Origin: CAYLHU01 sp964383715
Lineage (GTDB): Bacteria; Patescibacteriota; Minisyncoccia; Minisyncoccales; CG1-02-41-26
Direction of reading: 5' to 3'
DNA length: 7,900 nucleotides
Assembly (NCBI GenBank): GCA_964383715.1
Contig: CAYLHU010000023.1
Span: 1-7,900, forward strand
Position numbers and translations under genes: made by a program. The notes under the pieces were generated by a model, which made no database searches, had not been told where the DNA came from, and saw nothing but the letters and a program-made list of their open reading frames with translations. Below, in pieces: positions 1 through 7,378 of this stretch (the first letter of the stretch is position 1; each line of letters starts with the position of its first letter).

Positions 1-3000
1 CCTCGAAAAACAGGAGCGGTTGTTTTAGTTAAACAAGTAATCCTAAAAGAAGAACTGAATTATTGGTTTAAAGAATTCCCCAAACAACTTTCCATTAAGT
101 TTATTAAGGCCGTTTTTAAAATAATCCCCTTAATTTACGGACAAGATATTTCCACAATTTTAGAACTCATTGAAAAAGCCACTGTTGAACAGGCGACCAA
201 TTACGCTCTTAATTGGCTGACCGAAAAAGAAATGAAGATCGGCACCGGCCAATTGGATTATTCTTTCCCTTCTTATCAAGGTAATTGGCAGACCATAAAT
301 ATCCAATACATTATTGTTTATGAACCGATTAACTCCAGCCAAGGAAAAATTGTAGCTGAATTTTATTCTCAAAACCCTATTGAACCACCAATCGGGACAA
401 GCCCTGATGCATTAGCGAGACCTATAGATGACCCAAAGACAAACTGTTGGCCGTGGGACAGATGGTTAGAAAATGAAAAAGAGAGAAACAACGACGGAAA
501 ATTAGAGCCCTTTATTGTCAGGGTCAAGGGTCCGGTCAAAAAAAATGATTGGGGTAATTTTGCTTGGGACGACGGGAAAGAAACGCCAACAGTGGAAATA
601 GATTTTGACAATCCCGTCCCCGAAATTGAAGAAAGTGATATTATTTTATCCCAAGGAGAAAAATGGATAGAGTTTGAATTTTGGAAAGAAAAGTTGGAAA
701 CAGTTATTGAGAAAATTCAAACATCCGGCGTCGGGATAAAAGAAGAAACACTGGGGCTGATAGAAAAGGTTAAATCATACTTCGGCAATTTGATTCCAAG
801 CGCTCAAATCGGAATGGAAGAAAAAACGGTTCCTATTCCAAAAATAAACTTAGGAAAACTTATCCCCTCCTCTTCTCAAATCAAAGAGATTTTGGAAAAA
901 ATAAATAATTCGTTCACCGACGAACCTGAAAAAGATATTATCGTCCCTAAAAATCCTGAAATGAGTTTGGAAAGTTTGGCCGAAAAACTGAATGAAATAT
1001 CAAGACAAACAAATCTACTTTTAGCTGATAGCCAAACTTTTTTGTCGGAAAAGGGACTTGAACTTTCTCAACTGAAAAATATTGAAGCCGAAGAAAAGAA
1101 AACAGACGATATTGAAGAAGAAAAAAAGGAGGAGGAAAAAGAAACCGAAAAAAATAAAGGGGAGATTATTTGGTGTCCCCCCTCAAGCAACCAGTCCCCA
1201 TTGAGAAATAAAATTGTTTTTAATGAGATTGCCTGGATGGGCAGTCCTAATTCCTCTAACGACGAATGGATAGAACTTAAAAATATTTCAAACAGCTCGA
1301 TTGATTTGGGAAATTGGCAGATATTGGATAAAGCCGGAACAGAAAACGGTTCCCAAGGAATAAAAATTAGTTTTACTGACAGTAGTCAAGTTACTAATAG
1401 TGGCTTTTTTCTTTTAGAGAGAACTGATGACAGCTCAGTCCCAAATATCTCGGCTGATTTAATTTATACCGGTGGTCTCAATAATACCGATGAAGTATTA
1501 TATCTTTTTGACGAAAACTGCCAACTTCAAGATAAAACGGAAGCAAATCCTAATTGGCCAGCTGGTTCGAATTCCTCCAAAAGAACTATGGAATTACCGG
1601 GGTCAGACCCCGGTAATTTACCGAGGTCTAACCTCGGTAATTGGCAGACAAGCCAAAATATCGGAGGTACTCCGCGCGCCGAAAACAGTTCGGGCTATCA
1701 AGCACCTCCGGAAAATAATGAAATAAATAATAACGGAAACACTGGCGGGGGCGGGGGCTCCAACACTTCTTCAAACAAACCTCCCGTTAGTACAGCAAAA
1801 TTACTCATTAGCGAAATCCAGATTGAAAGCGAAAATGGAAGTAAAGACGAGTTTATTGAAATTTACAATCCAAATAATAGCGCTGTTTCTTTGAGAGGGT
1901 GGTCAATCCAAAAAGCGGCTTCTTCGGGCAGTATTTCCAAAAAAAATTTCCGGGACAATGATGAAATCGCAAGTAATGGATATTTTTTAATCGCTAATAA
2001 TTATGCTAACCAAAATCTTTTAAAGTTAGCGAATATGACTCATAATAGTTTCTTGATTGCTTCGGGAAACACAATTTTTTTAGTTGCCAACCAAGATTCT
2101 ATCGTTTTTGGGAATGAAGATACTATCAAAGATAAAGTTGGTTGGGGAAAAACTTTTTCTCCAGAAGGAATGTCGGCTCAAGAACCGGCAATAAATCAAA
2201 CAATCGGAAGAAAATGGTTGGAATCAAGCGCTCAATATCAAGACAAGGATAACAATCAAGAAGATTTTGAAATTCAAACGCCAACTCCCGGCATCCAAAA
2301 CCAAACATTGCCGGAACCGGAGTCGGAGCCAGAACCGAAACCGGAGCCGGAACCCGAAAACATCGCAACTTCCACTTTAAAAATTTTAATCAATGAAATT
2401 CAAATTGAAAACAGTTCCAATGTAAAAGAAGAATTCGTTGAACTTTACAATCCAAACGAAGAAGATATTGACTTGACCGACTGGTATCTTCAAAGAAAAA
2501 CAAAAACCGCTAACGATTTTTCCAGTTTTGCCCCTAAATCCTTATTTACCGAGAAAACAATCGGGTCTAAAAATTATTTTCTTATTGCCAACGCTTCTTC
2601 CAGTTTTTCAGCCGACATCTTCACAACTTATTCTTTAACTAAGGATAATACCCTGATTATAAAAAATCCCTATCAGGAGATAATTGACAAGGTTGGCTGG
2701 GGCGAGGCCCAAGATTTTGAAATAAATCCAGTTGGAAATCCTCTTGCCAATAAAACTATTGGCCGAAAATGGTCAACAACAACTGGAGAACATATTGATA
2801 CCGACAACAACCTAACCGATTTTGAAATACAAGAACCAACGCCAAAAAGCCAAAATCAGAAAGACACCACGGCTCCCCAAACAACAATAATCTCCTCTCC
2901 CGGTTCTTTGACTAACCAAAATACCGCTCTTTTCAGTTTTTCTTCCAACGAAAACGGTTCAACTTTCCAATGCCAAATAGACAACGAGAGTTGGGAAACT

Positions 3001-6000
3001 TGTCTATCTCCTCTCATCTACGAAGGAATAATTGACGGCTCCCATAATTTTTCCATTAAGGCCCTTGACCAAGCGGGCAATGAAGAAGTGAACCCCGTTG
3101 AATATAGTTGGACCATTGACACGACTATTGAGAGTCCCCTTTTGTCTCTAACTGACTACGATACTAATTCCTCTCTTTATACCAACAAACAAATCATAAA
3201 AGTAATTATTTCAAACGACGAAGAGGCCACTGGTTGGTTTCTTTCGGAAAATTCAGAAAGACCAACAATTGACACTCTCGGTTGGACAACCAGCACCCAA
3301 CCCGCTAATTTCAATTTATCCCCAGGCGATTCTTCGGCAAACTCGGGAAAAACAAAAACCGTTTATCTTTGGACAAAAGACCTGTCCGAAAATGTAAGCG
3401 AACTCGGTAACTCGGCTTCCATCGTTCTTGATATCGCCCCTCCGGAGATTTCTATTGATGAGAAACCCCTTGACCAGACCAATCAAACAACAAGTATTTT
3501 CAGTTTTTATTCAAACGAGAATTGTTTTTTTGAATATAAAATTGACCAAGAAAATTGGCAAAAAAGCGATAAAATTGGACAATCGTCCGATTTTACCGCT
3601 TTCGCCGATGAAGGAGAACATCTTTTTCAAGTTAGAGCCCTTGACCAAGCAGAAAACTTTAGCCCCATTTCCGAATACAGTTGGCTGATTGACTTGACTC
3701 CCCCACTTTCTCAAATAGAACCTTTGGCGACTTCTTCAACCTCAACCTCTTTCACTCTAAAAATGACGGGGTCAGACCCCGTCATTTTCCCGGCTTCGGG
3801 GATTTTAAATTACGATATTCAATACGCAATAGATAACGCGACAAACACAATAAGCGCAGAAAAAGATTGGCAAAACTTAGTAATGGCCACTACTTCAACG
3901 AATGTTAATTTTATCGGCCAAGACGAAAAGACCTATTATTTTCGAAGCCGAGCCCGAGATAAAGCCGAAAACGAAGAAGATTGGCCCGAGACAGCCGACA
4001 CTTTTTCTAAGATTGAAATTCCTAAGGATGCTCAACCGCCTTCGGCTGTCTCTGACCTGAAAGCTGAAACCGGTGAAAATCCCGGAGAGATTAAATTAAC
4101 CTGGACAGCCCCCGAAGATAATTGGGACCCCTATAAACCTTCAAACTACATAATAAAATATTTCTCCGAAAAAATTGAAGAGACCAACTGGGCGTCTTCT
4201 ACTATGATTGCCGAACCGCCCTCACCTCAAGATGCTGGCACCACTCAATCTTTTATTGTTTCCGGCTTAGTCAATAACACTCTTTATTATTTCGCCCTAA
4301 AGTCAAAAGATGACGCTAATAATATTTCAGTAATATCCAATTCAACCAGTAGTGAGACCTTGGCGGCAATTTTAGATATTTCAACAACCACTTTAAATTT
4401 TTCGGCTTTTCAAAATGGAAAAAATCCTCCAGGTCAATTTTTAACTGTTGAAAACAAGGGCAAGGTGAAAATGAACTGGAACACCGCCGCAACATCATCT
4501 TGGATTACGACAGTCCCTGAAAATGGGACATTGGGAAACGATAGTTCAATCGCTCTTGAGGTCTCGGTCAATATCTCCGGTTTGGCGATTGGCGAATATC
4601 AAACAATAATCGCTTTTGAAACGGAAAATGCCAAAAATAGTCCTCAAGATATTGAAATAAATCTGGTTATTGAAGAACCGCCCAACCAACCACCGATTGC
4701 TATGTTCTCCTGTTTGCAAGAAAATCATTATCTCGGACAGGAAATTATTTTTGACGCTTCGGAATCCTCCGACCCCGACGACGACCCAATATCTTTCCTT
4801 TGGGATTTCGGCGATGGCGTTCCCATTGTTGCTCCTTCGGAAATAACCAGTCATACATTTGTTTCCTCCGGCGAATTCTCTATTTACCTTGTCGTCCAAG
4901 ATAGTGAAGGGGCGACCAGTTCCACCAGCACCCTTATTCAAATTCTTGAAAAACCAAAAGTATTGGTTTCCGAAGTTCAAATAAAAGACAGAGAGTTTGT
5001 TGAGTTATATAATTTTGGCGACAAACCGGTTTCCATCACCGGCTGGTATTTGAGTTATTTTTCGGCAAATAAAAAATGGAACGAGCCCCAAAGAAACTGG
5101 CTGTTCCCGGTTAACGCCATAATCCCCCAAGGAAGCAACTATCTCATCGGTATTTATGATTATCCGGAAGAAAACGGAAATCCGAATAGCGATTGGCAGG
5201 TTTTAACTCAAGCGAGTTCAACCTACCAAACCGGCCAGTTCTCTAATGAAAAAGGGAGCGCCGGTATTTTCTTTTGCGACCCTTCGGTTAAGACCGCCGA
5301 AAATGCCGAGAAATGTAAAATTGATATTTTTGCTTGGCAGGAAGAAAACGCTACCGGCACTTTAATTTATGAAAAAAATCCATTTTCATTTAGAGAAAAT
5401 GACATTGAGGGAAAATCTTTTCAAAGAAAAAAGGAGGGCGAGAATTATATTGATACCGACAACAACCTAACCGATTTTGAGATACTTGCCCCGAGTCCGA
5501 CGAATTCCAAAGAAGAAATAAAAGTTGCCTTGCCTCCAAATCCAATAGAAAACTTTCAAATAACCGACTCCGCCGATAACAATATCACTTTAGATTGGTC
5601 AACCACTACTGACAATAACACCCCGCCGGGAAATATTTCCTATATTGTTTATTGGTCCCGAGAGGAAGAAATCACGAGCACAACATTAAATTACCCAGAG
5701 ACAATAAAGGCGACAACCACGGAAACCAATTTGACAATTGAGAATCTCTATTATAATTCAACATATTACTTTGGAATTCGGGCTTTTGACCAGTCCCTTT
5801 ATTCTGAAATCAGCGCCATCGCCCACCCAATCGCTCCCGAAACTCCCCAGTGGCAAATGTTTGGCGGTAATAATCAGCGCGTTTTTCAAAGTTCTTTTAC
5901 CGGACCAACCGATAATAATCCTCTTTTAGAAGTAAGTTATGAAGTTGGCAATTGGGAAATAAAACATCTCACTACCGGACCGACTATTGACCAAAACGGA

Positions 6001-7092
6001 ACGATTTATATCGGGGCCTCGGGCTTGCTGGCACTCGAACAAAAAAACGAGAAACTCCAAGAAAAATGGTTTTACCCCCACGATTTTCAAATTCTTCAAC
6101 CTCCTTTAATCGCTAAAGACGGAACAATCTACGCAATAACCTATGACAATAAGATATTAGCCATTTCCCCAGATGGTAAGTTAAGGTGGGGAAAGGAAAT
6201 TAACACATCTTTTAGCAATAGCAGTATTGCCGGCCGTTATACGAACTTAGCCATCTCTGATAATTATCTTTATTACCCCACCCCTTCAACAACTGAAACA
6301 TTTTTAATCGCTATGGATAAGGACACCGGAGAAACAATTTGGAATTATTCTTTGGGCCAGAAAAATGAAAACCGAGCCGCTTCATCGCCAACTATTTCTT
6401 TGGACGGGACAATTTATATCAGTTTTGAAAATACCCTTTTCGCTTTCAACGAGCAAGGAAATTTACAATGGAAAAAAACATTTCAAATAAATGAAAATTG
6501 TGGACAATTCATTCCTTACTTAATCCCCCAGATCTCAGTTAGTAATCAAACAATCTACTTTATTGTTAAAGGAACTGACTATGTCTATTATGAAACATGT
6601 AAAGATACCTTATACGCTGTTAAAGAAAGTTCAACAACAAACGCAACGACAACTTTAACTAACGAGGAGATAAAATGGCAAAACAATTATATGGATTTCC
6701 CCAATGAAAAGTCCTTAATGTTTTTTGACGAGGCCAGCGAGAAGATTTATTTTAGCCAATATTACTCAATCAATTCCCGTAAATATAGAAAACTTTATTT
6801 TATTGACGAAAAAGAACTCGGCGATCAAAAGACCATCACCCCCATTTCCATAGACAGCTGGAATAATTTAGGTTTCCTGCCCCAACTTTTGGATAACCAA
6901 CAAAATATTTATGGGGTTGAAGGAAGCGATAACAGTATTATTAGTGGATTAATTTCAAAAGAAAATAGAATATGGTCAACACAAAGAGGCAATCCTCTTT
7001 TTTCCATTAGTTTCCCTCCGGCTTTGTCAAAAGAAGAAATTTTGTATTTTGTGGCCGGAGATAAAGTTCTCACCATAAAAAATCAAGAATAA
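1..7092 (+). CDS. Giant multidomain LTD/Ig/FN3/BACON/PKD/PQQ-propeller protein, 5' partial
   Basis: The frame is open from base 1 (2363 residues, then TAA), so the true start and any signal peptide lie upstream. The ATG at 232 has no Shine-Dalgarno sequence, and the frame before it reads as a plausible helical protein. Approximate order by residue from base 1: unrecognised N-terminal region 1-400, with an E/K-rich coiled-coil-like stretch at 361-390; lamin-tail domains at 403-564, 600-770 and 794-953; Ig-like modules at 956-1041, 1043-1147 and 1146-1235; FN3-like 1234-1340 (ends YYFRSRARDKAEN); FN3 1346-1454; BACON-like 1455-1560 (SSWITTVPENGTL); PKD 1561-1650 (DPDDDPISFLWDFGDG); fourth LTD 1653-1838; FN3 1841-1945; PQQ-like propeller from 1950 with repeated DGTIY...L.W blades. 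A Gly-rich linker (about 581-587) and a PEPE linker (about 767-785) separate LTDs. No LPXTG motif, transmembrane segment or enzyme motif is visible. Such modules are typical of secreted or surface proteins; an adhesive or scaffold role is inferred. Domain calls are by eye: LTD, PKD and propeller are firm, BACON and the Ig modules less so. Confidence 0.9.
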   Translation, partial: PRKTGAVVLVKQVILKEELNYWFKEFPKQLSIKFIKAVFKIIPLIYGQDISTILELIEKATVEQATNYALNWLTEKEMKIGTGQLDYSFPSYQGNWQTINIQYIIVYEPINSSQGKIVAEFYSQNPIEPPIGTSPDALARPIDDPKTNCWPWDRWLENEKERNNDGKLEPFIVRVKGPVKKNDWGNFAWDDGKETPTVEIDFDNPVPEIEESDIILSQGEKWIEFEFWKEKLETVIEKIQTSGVGIKEETLGLIEKVKSYFGNLIPSAQIGMEEKTVPIPKINLGKLIPSSSQIKEILEKINNSFTDEPEKDIIVPKNPEMSLESLAEKLNEISRQTNLLLADSQTFLSEKGLELSQLKNIEAEEKKTDDIEEEKKEEEKETEKNKGEIIWCPPSSNQSPLRNKIVFNEIAWMGSPNSSNDEWIELKNISNSSIDLGNWQILDKAGTENGSQGIKISFTDSSQVTNSGFFLLERTDDSSVPNISADLIYTGGLNNTDEVLYLFDENCQLQDKTEANPNWPAGSNSSKRTMELPGSDPGNLPRSNLGNWQTSQNIGGTPRAENSSGYQAPPENNEINNNGNTGGGGGSNTSSNKPPVSTAKLLISEIQIESENGSKDEFIEIYNPNNSAVSLRGWSIQKAASSGSISKKNFRDNDEIASNGYFLIANNYANQNLLKLANMTHNSFLIASGNTIFLVANQDSIVFGNEDTIKDKVGWGKTFSPEGMSAQEPAINQTIGRKWLESSAQYQDKDNNQEDFEIQTPTPGIQNQTLPEPESEPEPKPEPEPENIATSTLKILINEIQIENSSNVKEEFVELYNPNEEDIDLTDWYLQRKTKTANDFSSFAPKSLFTEKTIGSKNYFLIANASSSFSADIFTTYSLTKDNTLIIKNPYQEIIDKVGWGEAQDFEINPVGNPLANKTIGRKWSTTTGEHIDTDNNLTDFEIQEPTPKSQNQKDTTAPQTTIISSPGSLTNQNTALFSFSSNENGSTFQCQIDNESWETCLSPLIYEGIIDGSHNFSIKALDQAGNEEVNPVEYSWTIDTTIESPLLSLTDYDTNSSLYTNKQIIKVIISNDEEATGWFLSENSERPTIDTLGWTTSTQPANFNLSPGDSSANSGKTKTVYLWTKDLSENVSELGNSASIVLDIAPPEISIDEKPLDQTNQTTSIFSFYSNENCFFEYKIDQENWQKSDKIGQSSDFTAFADEGEHLFQVRALDQAENFSPISEYSWLIDLTPPLSQIEPLATSSTSTSFTLKMTGSDPVIFPASGILNYDIQYAIDNATNTISAEKDWQNLVMATTSTNVNFIGQDEKTYYFRSRARDKAENEEDWPETADTFSKIEIPKDAQPPSAVSDLKAETGENPGEIKLTWTAPEDNWDPYKPSNYIIKYFSEKIEETNWASSTMIAEPPSPQDAGTTQSFIVSGLVNNTLYYFALKSKDDANNISVISNSTSSETLAAILDISTTTLNFSAFQNGKNPPGQFLTVENKGKVKMNWNTAATSSWITTVPENGTLGNDSSIALEVSVNISGLAIGEYQTIIAFETENAKNSPQDIEINLVIEEPPNQPPIAMFSCLQENHYLGQEIIFDASESSDPDDDPISFLWDFGDGVPIVAPSEITSHTFVSSGEFSIYLVVQDSEGATSSTSTLIQILEKPKVLVSEVQIKDREFVELYNFGDKPVSITGWYLSYFSANKKWNEPQRNWLFPVNAIIPQGSNYLIGIYDYPEENGNPNSDWQVLTQASSTYQTGQFSNEKGSAGIFFCDPSVKTAENAEKCKIDIFAWQEENATGTLIYEKNPFSFRENDIEGKSFQRKKEGENYIDTDNNLTDFEILAPSPTNSKEEIKVALPPNPIENFQITDSADNNITLDWSTTTDNNTPPGNISYIVYWSREEEITSTTLNYPETIKATTTETNLTIENLYYNSTYYFGIRAFDQSLYSEISAIAHPIAPETPQWQMFGGNNQRVFQSSFTGPTDNNPLLEVSYEVGNWEIKHLTTGPTIDQNGTIYIGASGLLALEQKNEKLQEKWFYPHDFQILQPPLIAKDGTIYAITYDNKILAISPDGKLRWGKEINTSFSNSSIAGRYTNLAISDNYLYYPTPSTTETFLIAMDKDTGETIWNYSLGQKNENRAASSPTISLDGTIYISFENTLFAFNEQGNLQWKKTFQINENCGQFIPYLIPQISVSNQTIYFIVKGTDYVYYETCKDTLYAVKESSTTNATTTLTNEEIKWQNNYMDFPNEKSLMFFDEASEKIYFSQYYSINSRKYRKLYFIDEKELGDQKTITPISIDSWNNLGFLPQLLDNQQNIYGVEGSDNSIISGLISKENRIWSTQRGNPLFSISFPPALSKEEILYFVAGDKVLTIKNQE
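1594..1641. repeat. Tandem pair of 24-bp palindromic units inside the giant CDS
   Basis: Two adjacent 24-bp units lie at 1594-1617 and 1618-1641, with 4 mismatches between them. Unit 1 sits in a perfect inverted repeat with 13-nt arms around a central A (1592-1618), with core GGGGTCAGACCCC. Unit 2 has 10-nt arms and a 3-nt centre (1618-1640). The G-C pair 1600/1610 of unit 1 is an A-T pair at 1624/1634 in unit 2, a compensated change. In frame the units read LPGSDPGN and LPRSNLGN. They lie between RTME and NWQTSQNIGGTP of the first LTD, which looks like an insertion in a variable loop near the domain end. Confidence 0.85.
2311..2358 (+). repeat. Low-complexity Pro-Glu linker between LTD2 and LTD3
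   Basis: Degenerate CCGGAG/CCGGAA/CCAGAA hexamers encode alternating P-E with single S and K substitutions. Such stretches usually form stiff extended spacers between surface modules. The hexamer design is prone to slippage, so length may vary among relatives. Confidence 0.8.
2792..2825 (+). repeat. 34-nt exact direct repeat, copy 1 (tail of LTD3)
   Basis: These 34 bases recur exactly at 5447-5480. The repeat encodes IDTDNNLTDF in the same frame, at the conserved C-terminal tail of the lamin-tail domain. Flanking DNA diverges at once on both sides. Confidence 0.9.
3760..3788. repeat. Second-locus palindrome with the same GGGGTCAGACCCC core, inside the giant CDS
   Basis: This is a perfect inverted repeat of two 14-nt arms (3760-3773 and 3775-3788) around a central A at 3774. 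It shares the 13-bp core of the 1594 pair, but its outer arms (AAAATGAC / GTCATTTT) differ from those at 1594 (TTACC / GGTAA). The core is read in the same frame, giving TGSDPV. It lies in an FN3-like module where related proteins often have a G-S/T-D sequence followed by a Ser-Gly-Ile segment (family knowledge); here PVIFPA separates GSD from SGI. Confidence 0.85.
5447..5480 (+). repeat. 34-nt exact direct repeat, copy 2 (tail of LTD4)
   Basis: This is the exact partner of 2792-2825, about 2.65 kb downstream and in the same reading frame. LTD2 has the related tail QDKDNNQEDFEIQ at about 2239-2277 but with clearly different DNA, so the identity of copies 1 and 2 is not explained by the protein motif alone. 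Confidence 0.9.
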
Positions 7093-7200
7093 ATACCAAT
7101 ATCTACTAATAGTTAGCGACAATAGCTAATTACTGATAACTACGATATTTTTTCGTCGAGGGCTTTTTCTTTTTCTGTTTTTGACTATTTGATTCATTTT

Positions 7201-7235
7201 TTCTGTCTGTTGACATCTGATGTCAACAGACAGAA
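7201..7235. repeat. Perfect 16-bp inverted repeat with 3-nt centre
   Basis: The arms TTCTGTCTGTTGACAT (7201-7216) and its exact reverse complement (7220-7235) flank CTG. The stem lies 108 nt after the stop of the giant gene. Neither strand has a T-tract after the stem, so it is not a standard intrinsic terminator. It could be an mRNA 3'-end stabiliser or processing stem, a DNA-binding site, or a remnant of a mobile palindromic element. Confidence 0.85.
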
Positions 7236-7261
7236 TATCCGAGTTACTGATAAGTAAACTA

Positions 7262-7291
7262 TAAAGAAAAAGCGTCTAAAGAAAAAGCGCC
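7262..7291. repeat. 15-bp tandem duplication
   Basis: Units at 7262-7276 and 7277-7291 differ at one base (taaagaaaaagcg followed by TC or CC). On the minus strand each unit carries a terminator 3' arm followed by TTTTTCTTTA. Confidence 0.9.
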
Positions 7292-7323
7292 TGATTGAGA
7301 TTATTAAAAATTACAGACGCTTT
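7262..7323 (-). terminator. Candidate intrinsic terminator of the zinc-ribbon gene, with two alternative 3' arms
   Basis: Read on the minus strand, the 5' arm AAAGCGTCTG (7323-7314) can pair with CAGGCGCTTT (7293-7284): 10 pairs including one T.G wobble, with a 20-nt loop, followed by TTCTTTA. It can alternatively pair through AAAGCGTCT with AGACGCTTT (7277-7269): 9 perfect pairs, followed by TTCTTTA. The element begins 56 nt after the minus-strand stop. The long loop lowers confidence, but stem plus T-rich tail in the expected position supports the call. Confidence 0.55.
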
Positions 7324-7328
7324 GAATT

Positions 7329-7353
7329 GGCATAGCTTCACCCCGGCTATACC
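7329..7353 (-). other. Stem-loop downstream of the zinc-ribbon gene
   Basis: On the minus strand GGTATAGC (7353-7346) pairs with GCTATGCC (7336-7329), 8 pairs with one wobble, around a 9-nt G-rich loop. No T-tract follows directly. It may be part of the 3' end structure of the minus-strand transcript. Confidence 0.45.
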
Positions 7354-7378
7354 TTTGAAAAATTTTTGCCTTACGGCT

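Larger units (their letters stand above)
7093..7378. other. Convergent intergenic region
   Basis: This gap separates the end of the giant gene from the end of the minus-strand zinc-ribbon gene. It is AT-rich, with T-runs at 7146-7153 and 7164-7182, a perfect inverted repeat (7201-7235), a 15-bp tandem duplication that forms part of a minus-strand terminator, and a further minus-strand hairpin (7329-7353). The decamer TTACTGATAA occurs twice (7130-7139 and 7244-7253). No classic hairpin-plus-T-tract terminator for the giant gene was found; the T-rich run at 7164-7182 has no convincing stem before it. Confidence 0.7.

Noticed and set aside
4546..4980. Minus-strand 144-residue frame inside the giant gene
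   Set aside because: It is a shadow of the BACON/PKD coding region with no binding site or recognisable motif.
232..7092. ATG at 232 as the start of the giant gene
   Set aside because: No Shine-Dalgarno sequence precedes it, and the frame is open with protein-like composition back to base 1. The gene is better treated as 5' partial.
1..7092. Alternative genetic code with TGA read as Gly or Trp (as in some CPR groups and mollicutes)
   Set aside because: No in-frame TGA occurs across 2363 codons, and Trp is encoded by TGG throughout. The standard bacterial code fits.
7146..7182. Intrinsic terminator for the giant gene at the T-rich run
   Set aside because: The T-runs are there, but only 4-bp stems can be drawn before them, which is too weak to call.
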